From: Legionellales bacterium
GTDB lineage: Bacteria; Pseudomonadota; Gammaproteobacteria; JAHCLG01
NCBI GenBank assembly: GCA_026125385.1
Contig: JAHCLG010000006.1
Coordinates: forward strand, 48,295 to 112,294
Length of the DNA: 64,000 bases
Direction: 5' to 3'
This document shows positions 8,397 through 17,332 of the stretch, one piece after another; the first letter of the stretch is position 1; every line of letters begins with the position of its first letter. Below the pieces are notes generated by a model that searched no databases, was not told the DNA's origin, and saw only the letters and a list, made by a program, of their open reading frames with translations. A program made the translations under genes and the position numbers.

Positions 8397-8954
8397 TCAC
8401 TCATTATAAAGAAAACAAGTAGTCATGTGATCATTCACCATGCCAACGGCTTGCATAAAGGCATAACAGATTGTGGGGCCAACAAACCGAAATCCTGCCT
8501 TTTTCAACGTTTTTGATAACTGTTGGGAAATGAGAGTTTCTGCAGGAATTTCTGTAAGGCTTTTCCAATGATTGATGATGGGTTTGCCATCGACAAATTG
8601 CCATAAATAATCACTAAAATGAATTCCGCGCTGTTTGAAATCCAAATATATTTTTGCATTATCAATAATCGCTTCAATTTTACGTTTATTGCGAATAATT
8701 CCTGGATCTTGCATTAACGTAGCAAATTTGCGCGGAACATAGCGCACAATTTTTTCAGCATCGAATTGATAAAATACTTTGCGATAGTGATCGCGCTTTC
8801 TCAAAATGGTGATCCAGCTTAAACCGGCCTGCATACCTTCTAAGAGTAAAAATTCAAACAATTGTTGTTCGTCGTACAGTGGCTTTCCCCATTCATGATC
8901 GTGGTAATGCTGATATAGAGGATCATCATTACACCATTCACAACGTTTAACCAT
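8397..8954 (-). CDS. tag: DNA-3-methyladenine glycosylase I
   Basis: Tag removes 3-methyladenine from alkylated DNA. The protein begins RCEWCNDDPLYQHYHDHEWG, and its later HDHEW and CYAFMQAVGMVNDH segments carry zinc ligands typical of the family. The length of 185 residues is normal. It is the last gene on the minus strand after the psp genes and starts 6 bases after the DUF922 gene, so it may be read with them under envelope stress. Confidence 0.92.
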   Translation of the reverse strand: MVKRCEWCNDDPLYQHYHDHEWGKPLYDEQQLFEFLLLEGMQAGLSWITILRKRDHYRKVFYQFDAEKIVRYVPRKFATLMQDPGIIRNKRKIEAIIDNAKIYLDFKQRGIHFSDYLWQFVDGKPIINHWKSLTEIPAETLISQQLSKTLKKAGFRFVGPTICYAFMQAVGMVNDHMTTCFLYNE

Positions 8955-8959
8955 CTTTA

Positions 8960-9559
8960 TTATCCCCCTAATATCGCGCCTTGCGTTCGACCATGGTCAG
9001 TGATTCTATCATATTCGATTTCTTTCGCTCGATAGCTTTGCAATAATTGATTACCTTTTTCATTAGCTAGCTGAGTTAACACTTGGCAATTGCTGGCCAT
9101 GGGCTGCAAATTTAATTCGCGGGCGATGGCGTTGGCGGCATTAATGGCGATTTCTCGATGTCCGCGCTCATGGCGCACTAATGCATGATAAAAGCGTTCC
9201 CAGGATTGTCGCGATACTAAATCGGTTGACGCCACATTTTCCCAACGTGGTAATAAAATAATTATATTTGCCGTCACTTCAATATTATTCAGTCGACAAC
9301 CTTGCTGACTTGGAAAATAGCGGTACTGCCAATTCACTTGCCATTTGGTATACGCGCAAAAATCGGTTAATTCAGGATGATTTAATCGCGCAATGTTCAT
9401 TGCTTGGCGTACGTCTTCAATGGTTTTGCCCTGAATAGAATAATGTTCTGTTTTATCCATTATTTTTATTTGCGCAAACAATATTTGTGGCAATAATAGA
9501 ATTACACTCATTATCATTAGTTTAATAAAAACTATTTTTGCTGTATTGTTAACCTGCAT
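8960..9559 (-). CDS. DUF922-type secreted zinc-protease-like protein
   Basis: The protein has an N-terminal hydrophobic signal or anchor (LMIMSVILLLPQILFAQ) followed by a domain with WERFYHALVRHERGHREIA. HERGH matches the HExxH zinc-protease motif and the DUF922 family, whose members are predicted exported metalloproteases. The substrate is unknown. I chose the ATG at 9559, which has GGAGAAG upstream, rather than the TTG at 9580. It overlaps the stop of the DUF2807 gene by 11 bases, so it belongs to the psp operon. Confidence 0.7.
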   Translation of the reverse strand: MQVNNTAKIVFIKLMIMSVILLLPQILFAQIKIMDKTEHYSIQGKTIEDVRQAMNIARLNHPELTDFCAYTKWQVNWQYRYFPSQQGCRLNNIEVTANIIILLPRWENVASTDLVSRQSWERFYHALVRHERGHREIAINAANAIARELNLQPMASNCQVLTQLANEKGNQLLQSYRAKEIEYDRITDHGRTQGAILGG

Positions 9560-10463
9560 GTACCACTTCTCCACTCCCAAATATTTGCTGATTCAATTTT
9601 TGCGGTTTCGTTTTATAAACCACTTTACCGCTGCCGGCAACTGAGGCAGTTAAACTTTTCTGTGGATTGACCTGAATCAGTGCAGAACCGTAAGAACGTA
9701 CCGTAATGTGATTTACCACCAAATCATTGGCATGAACAGCGCTATCACCCGCGGTTTGTAATATCATTTTTTGAGCCTTTCCACTCAAGATTAATTGGCC
9801 ACTGCCTTGGGTATTAATATTAATATCTTGACCTTCAATATTTTTAATCGTGATATTTTTAGAACCTTCATTGATGAGTCCGGTTAACCCTACTTTTCCT
9901 GCTAAATAGACCTCGCCACTGCCACTCAATTTTAATACAACATTTTTAGCATTAATTCCGTTGATATTAATCTTTTCTGATCCTGAGGAAGTTAATTGCT
10001 GTAAATCAATCTTCCCAGATAGATTCATCTTGCCCATCCCCTCAGAGGTTATCATTAAATTTTTTGCGTATATATTTTTCCCATTTAGATTACCACTTCC
10101 TGAATGATTCAATTTCTCTAATTTTGGTAAGGTTATATCCACGATTAAATCCTGGTTGGGCTTAATATCAACATCTGGCTGAATATCAATATTTAAAATT
10201 CCTTTATTACTGGAAGTTTTAACATATTTCTGCAAGTTGCTTTCTGCAATTACTCGCATTTTTTCTGATTTTCCTCGATGCAATATGACATCCACTTTGC
10301 CTCTCATATTAATTTGTGTTATCTGATGAATTTCTCTGGATTGTGTCACAATTTTATTATTGCCAGTAATTTCTGACGCAAAGATTGAAGCATTCGATAA
10401 ACTATAGGACAATAAGGTAATCCCTGAAATAAATATCGCGGCAATCAAAATAATTTTTTTCAT
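9549..10463 (-). CDS. DUF2807 (GIN/toastrack-type) exported beta-helix protein
   Basis: This 304-residue protein has a signal peptide and then short repeating beta units such as LNHSGSGNLNGKN, LTSSGSEKININGI and LKLSGSGEVYLAGK. That is the pattern of DUF2807 'head GIN' domains, grouped with DUF4097 as toastrack domains that often accompany PspC. I infer that it senses or scaffolds envelope damage with the PspC proteins encoded just upstream. It starts 3 bases after pspC ends. Confidence 0.75.
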   Translation of the reverse strand: MKKIILIAAIFISGITLLSYSLSNASIFASEITGNNKIVTQSREIHQITQINMRGKVDVILHRGKSEKMRVIAESNLQKYVKTSSNKGILNIDIQPDVDIKPNQDLIVDITLPKLEKLNHSGSGNLNGKNIYAKNLMITSEGMGKMNLSGKIDLQQLTSSGSEKININGINAKNVVLKLSGSGEVYLAGKVGLTGLINEGSKNITIKNIEGQDININTQGSGQLILSGKAQKMILQTAGDSAVHANDLVVNHITVRSYGSALIQVNPQKSLTASVAGSGKVVYKTKPQKLNQQIFGSGEVVHAG

Positions 10464-10465
10464 CG

Positions 10466-10843
10466 TTATTCTCCTAACTCCTGATTAAAACGGTAAGCGG
10501 CTGATGTGATATAGGATTCCATCTTCTGAACTCTTTTTTCAATATCCATAAAACGGTATTTAATATCATGCAACGTTTTTTGTGGTGATACTCGCACATC
10601 ACGCCAAAATTGATCGTGCTTTTCATCGCGATATAAATCTTTGGGTTTTTTATCTAACACAAAAGCTAAAATTAAATACGTTAATATTCCTGTGCCGGGA
10701 AAGACTACACACGCTATCACGGTAAATAGTCTTACCATGGCGACATTGAAATCAAAATATTCAGCTATTCCTGCACAAACACCGAAAAATCGCCCATTTT
10801 TACGTGCACGATATAAACGATTAGGGTTCATTTCTTTTTGCAT
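10466..10843 (-). CDS. pspC: PspC domain protein with C-terminal coiled-coil tail
   Basis: PspC is an inner membrane sensor of the phage-shock response. The PspC domain fills the N-terminal half: LYRARKNGRFFGVCAGIAEY, then a membrane segment FPGTGILTYLILAFVL. The C-terminal part (RYRFMDIEKRVQKMESYI-like, about residues 85-115) is a likely coiled coil, as in enterobacterial PspC. The ATG at 10843 has AAGGA seven bases upstream. This and the 64-residue protein before it are two PspC-type proteins in tandem. Confidence 0.88.
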   Translation of the reverse strand: MQKEMNPNRLYRARKNGRFFGVCAGIAEYFDFNVAMVRLFTVIACVVFPGTGILTYLILAFVLDKKPKDLYRDEKHDQFWRDVRVSPQKTLHDIKYRFMDIEKRVQKMESYITSAAYRFNQELGE

Positions 10844-10852
10844 AATAATTCC

Positions 10853-11047
10853 TTATAGAATCAAACCTAAAATACAATACACAAGAATGGTAAATCCTGG
10901 TAGTAAAAAAGCAAGCACCACCGTTGCTAAGCGCACTAAACTCACATCGCATTCTAAAATGTGTGCGATACGGGCGCACACACCAAAAATTTTATGGCGT
11001 GGATAATCACAACATCTTGGTTGTGGCTCATGATCATAGGTGTTCAT
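10853..11047 (-). CDS. short PspC-domain protein
   Basis: This 64-residue protein carries only the PspC core: HKIFGVCARIAHILECDV followed by a transmembrane stretch LLPGFTILVYCILGLIL. It resembles the first half of the next gene's product, so it may be a truncated duplicate. Its start overlaps the pspB stop (ATGA), implying coupled translation. Four cysteines in its 64 residues are unusual. Confidence 0.75.
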   Translation of the reverse strand: MNTYDHEPQPRCCDYPRHKIFGVCARIAHILECDVSLVRLATVVLAFLLPGFTILVYCILGLIL

Positions 11048-11259
11048 AACTGTTTACTCCAATCACTATTTTCTTTATTTAAAATTGTTTCTAAATTGCC
11101 AACTCGATTTTCCATTTTGGTTAAGCTTTCCCAAATTTCTTCTAATAAGCGTGCATCGTCACGTGAAAATGAACGGGAGGTTCGCCATTTAGTTAAATAA
11201 TGTAAAATTAACCAAATAGGTAATACGACAGTGACAAACAATAGCGAAATTACAAACAT
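11044..11259 (-). CDS. pspB: phage shock protein B
   Basis: PspB is a small inner membrane protein that works with PspC to release PspA from PspF. The 71 residues show an N-terminal membrane helix (VISLLFVTVVLPIWLILHY) and a cytoplasmic helix, LLEEIWESLTKMENRVGNLE, typical of the family. Its start codon overlaps the pspA stop by one base. Confidence 0.88.
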   Translation of the reverse strand: MFVISLLFVTVVLPIWLILHYLTKWRTSRSFSRDDARLLEEIWESLTKMENRVGNLETILNKENSDWSKQL

Positions 11260-11927
11260 TAAGCATCTCCTTTGGTATTATCGAGTTGTTTTTTTAATTG
11301 ATTTAACTCTTGGTTAATTTTTTCTTCTACGGCTAAAGATTTAAATTCATCTTCCAAGTTTTTTGAACCCAAATGGTACGCTTCAACTTGGCTTTCTAAG
11401 TGATCAATTTTACGTTCAAATTGGTGCATTTTATCTAAAACTTTAGTTTGTTTTACCTGAGTTTTATCGCGTACTTTTAATTGCGTTTGTGCGGTCAATT
11501 GACGACGCAATAATTGTTGTTGCTTCGCCCGCGCATCTTTGATTTTTTCTTGCAAGTGCGCAATATCTTCATGATATTTTTCTAAATCTGCTGCAATAAA
11601 CTGGGCATGATCGTGTAAAGCATTTACCCGTTCCACCAATTTATTTTTTTCTAATAATGCTGCCTTAGCTAAATCCTCGCGTTGTTTATTTAACGCTAAT
11701 TCTGCTTTACTTTGCCAGTCGGCCTGTTTGGTTTCCAATAATTTTAATTCGCGTTGCAATTGTTTTTGTTCAGCAATACCTTTGGCAGCATTTGATCGCA
11801 CTTCCACCAAAGTATCCTCCATTTCTTGAATAATATTGCGTATCATTTTTTCTGGATTTTCAGCCCGATCCAATAATGCATTAATATTAGCGTTAATAAT
11901 ATCGCTAATCCGTGAAAATATACCCAT
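11259..11927 (-). CDS. pspA: phage shock protein A (ESCRT-III-like membrane repair protein)
   Basis: PspA inhibits PspF in unstressed cells, and under membrane stress it forms large assemblies that bind damaged inner membrane. MGIFSRISDIINANINALLD is the conserved amphipathic N-terminal helix, and EKMIRNIIQEMEDTLVEVRS matches the family helix 1. The rest is long coiled coil, for a total of 222 residues as usual. It is the first gene after the sigma-54 promoter at 11967-11983. Confidence 0.95.
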   Translation of the reverse strand: MGIFSRISDIINANINALLDRAENPEKMIRNIIQEMEDTLVEVRSNAAKGIAEQKQLQRELKLLETKQADWQSKAELALNKQREDLAKAALLEKNKLVERVNALHDHAQFIAADLEKYHEDIAHLQEKIKDARAKQQQLLRRQLTAQTQLKVRDKTQVKQTKVLDKMHQFERKIDHLESQVEAYHLGSKNLEDEFKSLAVEEKINQELNQLKKQLDNTKGDA

Positions 11928-11966
11928 ATTGTTATCCCCTTTTGTTGTGTTTACTGTATTGAATAA

Positions 11967-11983
11967 AGCAATTACTATGCCAA
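11967..11983 (-). promoter_or_regulatory. sigma-54 promoter of the psp operon
   Basis: On the minus strand this reads TTGGCATAGTAATTGCT. It matches the -24 TGGCA and -12 TTGCW elements with correct spacing; only the two bases after TGGCA differ from consensus. It lies 40 bases before pspA and is flanked by the divergent enhancer-binding protein gene pspF. PspF sites should lie in the AT-rich stretch at about 11990-12090. Confidence 0.8.
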
Positions 11984-12106
11984 CTTTTGAAAATAGCTAT
12001 AACTTATTGATTTAAAAACAATGATTCAATTTTAGACCTAGCGTATTAGAATAAAAAATAGTATAATTAACCAAATATTAGTGATTTAAACTAAACTTTA
12101 ATTAAA

Positions 12107-13114
12107 ATGACTAATCAAGACAAACAATTAATTGGCGTTTCTAAATATTTTCAAGCAATGCTCGACGATATTTCCAAGCTCGCCCCACTGGATAAACCGG
12201 TGTTACTCATTGGAGAACGTGGCAGCGGTAAAGAAATGATTGCAGAACGTTTGCATTATTTATCCTCGCGTTGGCAAGCACCCTTCATCAAATTAAATTG
12301 CGCCACATTAGTTGACACATTGTTAGAGTCGGAATTATTTGGTCACGAAGCAGGAAGTTTTACAGGAGCTAGCAAACGCCACCACGGACGTTTTGAATTA
12401 GCGCATCACGGCAGTATTTTTTTAGATGAAATTGCAACCATGTCACCCCGTTTACAAGAAAAATTATTACGTGTCATTGAATATGGCGAATTCGAGCGCG
12501 TGGGTGGCACCGAAACATTAACTACTGATACTCGAATTATTGCTGCAACGAATGTTGATTTACCGAATTTATGTTTAGAAAATAAATTTCGCGCCGATCT
12601 GCTCGATCGCTTAGCCTTTGCTGTGATCACGCTTCCTCCTTTACGCGCACGTGAGGAAGATATTCTATTACTCAGTGAACACTTTGCGATTAATATGGCA
12701 ACAAATTTAGGCTGGGAATTTTTCCCAGGATTTTCTGAAACTGTAAAACAACAATTATTAGAATATTCTTGGCCTGGTAATGTGCGTGAATTAAAAAATG
12801 TGATTGAGCGTGCGGTGTTTTACGCAGAGAATTCCCAGAAAATTATTCAAACCATTATTTTTGATCCATTTGATTCTCCTTTTCGACCTCAAGCAACCGT
12901 TACTCCTTCAGCAACGATACCAGCACAACCAACCGTATTACCCAGCTCATTAAAAAATCATTTACAGCAAATAGAAGCTGAAATCATTATCAATGCACTT
13001 GCACAACATCATTTTCATCAAGGAAAAGCGGCACACGCTTTAGGACTCACCTATCACCAATTACGCGCGCTATTGCGCAAACATAACATAAAATTCTCAA
13101 CTCATCACTCTTGA
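12107..13114 (+). CDS. pspF: PspF, sigma-54 activator of the psp operon
   Basis: PspF is an AAA+ enhancer-binding protein that lacks a receiver domain and is held inactive by PspA. The protein starts directly with the AAA+ domain: Walker A is GERGSGKE, and Walker B is GSIFLDEIAT. DRLAFAVITLPPLR and FFPGFSE match E. coli PspF closely. A Fis-type helix-turn-helix (HQGKAAHALGLTYHQLRALL) ends the protein. The sigma-54 contact loop, normally GAFTGA, reads GSFTGA. A TATAAT at 12062-12067 may be its sigma-70 -10 element. Confidence 0.92.
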   Translation: MTNQDKQLIGVSKYFQAMLDDISKLAPLDKPVLLIGERGSGKEMIAERLHYLSSRWQAPFIKLNCATLVDTLLESELFGHEAGSFTGASKRHHGRFELAHHGSIFLDEIATMSPRLQEKLLRVIEYGEFERVGGTETLTTDTRIIAATNVDLPNLCLENKFRADLLDRLAFAVITLPPLRAREEDILLLSEHFAINMATNLGWEFFPGFSETVKQQLLEYSWPGNVRELKNVIERAVFYAENSQKIIQTIIFDPFDSPFRPQATVTPSATIPAQPTVLPSSLKNHLQQIEAEIIINALAQHHFHQGKAAHALGLTYHQLRALLRKHNIKFSTHHS

Positions 13115-13168
13115 CCCTGCGCCTACATCTGGCACAATGCAAGCATTCGAGAATAATGAGCATTGACG

Positions 13169-15937
13169 ATGGAAAAAACCTACGATCCTAGCCAAATTGA
13201 AAGAACTTGGTATCAAACTTGGGAAAAAAATAATTATTTTGCCCCACGTGGCGAAGGCAAACCCTATTGCATCATGATCCCTCCTCCTAACGTTACCGGT
13301 TCATTGCATATGGGACATGGCTTTCAACATAGTTTGATGGACGCATTAATCCGCTATCACCGGATGCGCGGCTTTAAAACGCTCTGGCAACCAGGCACCG
13401 ATCACGCGGGAATTTCCACTCAAATGGTGGTGGAACGGCAATTGATGAATGAAGGATTAACACGCCGCGAATTAGGGCGCGAAAAATTTGTTGAGCGCAT
13501 TTGGCAATGGAAAGAACACTCGGGTAATACCATTACCGGACAAATTCGTCGGCTCGGGGATTCTGTCGACTGGACACGTGAGCGATTTACCCTCGACGCT
13601 GGACTATCCAATGCCGTGCTCGAAGTCTTCGTACGTTTATACGATGAAGGTTTAATCTATCGCGGCACAAAATTAGTGAATTGGGATCCGGTTTTACAAA
13701 CTGCCGTATCCGATTTAGAAGCCATTGCTCATGAAGAAGCTGGTCATTTGTGGCATATCCGCTATCCGTTGTCAGAAAGTAACGACTATCTGGTGATTGC
13801 CACAACCCGACCAGAAACATTATTAGGTGATACCGCCGTCGCGGTTCATCCTGACGATCAACGCTACCAACATTTAATTGGCAAAACTCTGCGACTTCCC
13901 TTAACGGATCGTGAAATTCCTATTATTGCCGATGACTATGTCGATCCGACATTTGGTAGTGGCTGTGTGAAAATCACACCGGCGCATGATTTTAATGATT
14001 ATGCCGTAGGACTAAGACATCAATTACCAATGATTAATGTCTTAACCCTCGATGGAAAAATGAATCAGGAAGTGCCTGCAGTTTATCAAGGTATGGATCG
14101 CTTCGATGCTCGCAAAAAAATCCTTGCTGATTTAGAACAACTGGGGTTAATCGTAAAAATCGACGATCATAAATTAAATTTACCCCGCGGTGAAAAATCT
14201 AATGCCATTTTAGAACCGATGCTAACCCAGCAATGGTTTATGCGCATGGAAAAAATGGCGGAACGCGCTCTGCATGTGGTTGAAACGGGTAAAATTAAAT
14301 TTATTCCTGAAAACTGGACCAAAACTTATAATCAGTGGTTAAACAATATTGAAGATTGGTGTATTTCTCGTCAACTATGGTGGGGACATCGCATTCCTGC
14401 TTGGTATGATGAACATAATAATATTTATGTCGGACGCGATGAACAAACCATACGCCAAAAATACCAGTTAACCGAGGATATGAAATTAACTCAAGATAAT
14501 GATGTGTTAGACACCTGGTTTTCTTCAGCATTATGGCCTTTTTCTACCTTAGGTTGGCCGCATGAAACTCTCGATTTAAAAACATTTTATCCCACGTCCT
14601 TATTAGTTACGGGTTTTGACATTATTTTCTTTTGGGTCGCGAGAATGATTATGCTTGGTCTGACTTTTACCGATGAAGTACCTTTTCATGAAGTGTATAT
14701 CACCGGACTTATTCGCGATAGCGAAGGCCAAAAAATGTCTAAATCCAAAGGAAATATTTTAGATCCCATTGATTTAATTGATGGCATAGATTTAGAAAGT
14801 TTACTCGCTAAACGCACTGCCAATATGATGCAACCTCATTTAGCCGAAAAAATAAAAAAACAAACCCGTAAAGAATTTCCCGAAGGCATTCCCGCCTACG
14901 GCACTGATGCCTTACGCTTCACCTTTTGCGCACTAGCCACACCTGGTCGTGAAATTCGTTTTGATATTCAGCGTTTAGCAGGCTATCGAAATTTCTGTAA
15001 TAAAATATGGAATGCTGCGCGTTATGTGTTCATGAATTGTGAAAATCAAGATAATGGATTTAATGATCAAGCAAAAATTCTCTCCGTGGCAGATCGCTGG
15101 ATTTTATCGCGTTTACAACACACCATTGCAAACGTGCATGATTATTTTCAAAGTTATCGGTTTGATTTGCTCACGCAAACCTTGTATGAATTTATTTGGA
15201 ACGAATTTTGTGACTGGTATTTAGAATTATCAAAACCGGTATTAACTCATGCCGATATTTCTTTTGCAGAAAAGCGCGGAACTCGTCACACCTTGCTTAC
15301 CGTACTCGATCAAATCTTAAAATTAATTCATCCTATCATGCCTTTTATTAGCGAAGAAATTTGGCAAAAAGTGAAAAATCTCACACAAGCAACAGGTGAA
15401 ACCATAATGTTGGAATCTTTCCCAACAACTTCTGAGGATTTGTTCGATGAAGCTGCAGAAGGTGATATTACCTGGTGCCAAGCTATTATTTTAGGCATTC
15501 GTAATATTCGTGGCGAAATGAATATTTCACCCGCCAAGCCCATAACGGTGTTATTGAATCAATGCAGCGAAGAAGATCTTCGCCGTTTACAACACTATCA
15601 AACCTTTTTAGCAAGTCTGGCTAAATTAACTGATATTTCCCCTTTAGAAAAAAATCAAACTCCACCACCGTCTGCTACGGCATTAGCGGGAAAAATGGAA
15701 ATTTTAATTCCATTAGCTGGTCTGATTGATACGCAAGCGGAAATTGAACGGCTCCAAAAATCCATTCAAAAAATTGAAAAAGATTTAGAAAAATCGCGCG
15801 CAAAATTAAACAATAAAAATTTTGTGGATAACGCTCCCCCAGATGTGGTGGCTAAAGAACAACAACGAGTAAGCGAAATGGAACAAGCTATCCTGCAATT
15901 GCAAGCCCAGTTAGCTAAAATGGCGGGTGTGACTTGA
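13169..15937 (+). CDS. valS: valyl-tRNA synthetase
   Basis: ValS charges tRNA-Val and edits misactivated threonine. This 922-residue class I enzyme shows the HMGH motif (HIGH type, residues 47-50), the CP1 editing domain with [17 protein letters not shown], and KMSKS near residue 521. A C-terminal coiled-coil arm begins around [19 protein letters not shown]. The ATG at 13169 is chosen over a TTG six bases earlier. A hairpin of the GGAGTTTCGCAC repeat family follows the stop codon almost immediately. Confidence 0.96.
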   Translation: MEKTYDPSQIERTWYQTWEKNNYFAPRGEGKPYCIMIPPPNVTGSLHMGHGFQHSLMDALIRYHRMRGFKTLWQPGTDHAGISTQMVVERQLMNEGLTRRELGREKFVERIWQWKEHSGNTITGQIRRLGDSVDWTRERFTLDAGLSNAVLEVFVRLYDEGLIYRGTKLVNWDPVLQTAVSDLEAIAHEEAGHLWHIRYPLSESNDYLVIATTRPETLLGDTAVAVHPDDQRYQHLIGKTLRLPLTDREIPIIADDYVDPTFGSGCVKITPAHDFNDYAVGLRHQLPMINVLTLDGKMNQEVPAVYQGMDRFDARKKILADLEQLGLIVKIDDHKLNLPRGEKSNAILEPMLTQQWFMRMEKMAERALHVVETGKIKFIPENWTKTYNQWLNNIEDWCISRQLWWGHRIPAWYDEHNNIYVGRDEQTIRQKYQLTEDMKLTQDNDVLDTWFSSALWPFSTLGWPHETLDLKTFYPTSLLVTGFDIIFFWVARMIMLGLTFTDEVPFHEVYITGLIRDSEGQKMSKSKGNILDPIDLIDGIDLESLLAKRTANMMQPHLAEKIKKQTRKEFPEGIPAYGTDALRFTFCALATPGREIRFDIQRLAGYRNFCNKIWNAARYVFMNCENQDNGFNDQAKILSVADRWILSRLQHTIANVHDYFQSYRFDLLTQTLYEFIWNEFCDWYLELSKPVLTHADISFAEKRGTRHTLLTVLDQILKLIHPIMPFISEEIWQKVKNLTQATGETIMLESFPTTSEDLFDEAAEGDITWCQAIILGIRNIRGEMNISPAKPITVLLNQCSEEDLRRLQHYQTFLASLAKLTDISPLEKNQTPPPSATALAGKMEILIPLAGLIDTQAEIERLQKSIQKIEKDLEKSRAKLNNKNFVDNAPPDVVAKEQQRVSEMEQAILQLQAQLAKMAGVT

Positions 15938-15939
15938 AC

Positions 15940-15970
15940 AGGAGTTTCGCACTTTCAGTGCGCTACTCCT
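15940..15970. repeat. GGAGTTTCGCAC hairpin, copy 1
   Basis: AGGAGTTTCGCACT pairs with AGTGCGCTACTCCT across a 3-base loop with one mismatch. It lies 2 bases after the valS stop and may act as a terminator. Other copies are at 33398-33427, 40947-40975 and 56577-56611. The remaining 147 bases before the AAA ATPase hold no recognisable feature. Confidence 0.8.
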
Positions 15971-16117
15971 TCCTGGATTGATTGCGGGGCGACAGAACGG
16001 TTAAAGAAGCTCGAGCTTAACCACTAGTGCTGCGCAACACCGGCGATTCACTTATTTATGAATTACTATTTTATGAATCATATTGAAATGAATCTAATTT
16101 ATTGATATTATAATCTT

Positions 16118-17257
16118 ATGAATATCCTTAATTTTGAAAAATGGTTCCCCTCAGGCCTAGTGGAAGAGGAAGGCTTTTGTAACCGAGATGAGGAAAGGAG
16201 TGAGCTTAAGCAAAGCATCGCTCACATAAGGCACACGCTTATTGTCGCACCTCGCAGATACGGAAAATCCAGTCTCGTTCATTGGGTCGTTAACGAAAAT
16301 CAGTTTATTTATGGCAACGCTGACTTGTTTGTTGCCACAGATGAACGCCATGTTCAATCTAGAATATTTTCGGGGATACAAGAAATAATTAACCGAATTC
16401 AAGGATCCGCCACGTCGAAGCTCGAGGTGTTCTATGAATCATTACGAAAAAGAACAAGCGCACTTAAGGTGTCATTGGTTGGGGTTGGAATAGAGATCGC
16501 GCTACAGGATGATACCGATCCAGCGGCAAATATATTGAATGCCCTTACTGCGCTCGAGTTACTTCTTAATAAAAAGAATAAAAAAGCGGTTTTATTTATT
16601 GATGAGATCCAAATTATCGGGCAAATGAAAACCGGTAGAGCAATTGAAGGTGCCATTAGACATGTCGCACAAAAAGCTAAAAATTTATGTTTTATTTTCG
16701 CTGGAAGTCGGCATCATTTAGTTCATGACATGTTTAATAATGAAGATAGACCGCTCTATCATTTGTGTGAACAACTGCATTTAGAACGAATTGATGAAAT
16801 GGCCTATACCAATCATCTCAATCAGTTGGCCATGAAGAGATGGAAGAAAAGATTATCAGATAAGTTATTGGCCGTAATTTTTTCTCTGACAGAAAGGCAC
16901 CCTTATTATATGAATTTACTGTGTTATAGAATATGGCGTCATAATACTATTCCCTCTATAGAGCAGATCGAAGATACTTGGCGTTCTATGGTGATAAACT
17001 CCCGCGCGGTGATTCTTGGAAGCCTTAATGCATTAAATCAGACACAAATCCGCGTGCTTATCTATATTGCATCAGGTAATAATCAAGCACTCACTGGCAA
17101 AAAGGCAATCGCTGATTTGAAGTTAGGGGGCTCTCATATCTCTCAGGCCTTAAGCGGATTAATAGACGGAGAATTCATAGAAAAGCACTGCGATAACAGT
17201 TATATAATACTAAACCCAATGATTAAAACTATTTTGGCTCTCTATTACAAAGAATGA
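16118..17257 (+). CDS. AAA family ATPase of the archaeal-type P-loop group
   Basis: This 379-residue cytosolic protein carries Walker A APRRYGKSSLV near residue 47 and Walker B KAVLFIDEIQII. FIFAGSRHHLVHDMF is a sensor-like strand, and a winged-helix-like C-terminal region begins around LNALNQTQIRVLIYI. That layout fits the pfam01637 ATPases found in archaea and scattered bacteria, often on mobile or decaying loci. Function is unknown. Codon use looks less AT-biased at its 5' end than its surroundings. A relic with an equivalent Walker A lies at 24022-24201, so the family has been mobile here. Confidence 0.75.
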   Translation: MNILNFEKWFPSGLVEEEGFCNRDEERSELKQSIAHIRHTLIVAPRRYGKSSLVHWVVNENQFIYGNADLFVATDERHVQSRIFSGIQEIINRIQGSATSKLEVFYESLRKRTSALKVSLVGVGIEIALQDDTDPAANILNALTALELLLNKKNKKAVLFIDEIQIIGQMKTGRAIEGAIRHVAQKAKNLCFIFAGSRHHLVHDMFNNEDRPLYHLCEQLHLERIDEMAYTNHLNQLAMKRWKKRLSDKLLAVIFSLTERHPYYMNLLCYRIWRHNTIPSIEQIEDTWRSMVINSRAVILGSLNALNQTQIRVLIYIASGNNQALTGKKAIADLKLGGSHISQALSGLIDGEFIEKHCDNSYIILNPMIKTILALYYKE

Positions 17258-17332
17258 TTTTGGATAGATTCTCATGTTACAAGGTTATAACAAACTGTAT
17301 GGAGAGCAAACTCTACTGTCCAAAAACGATGT

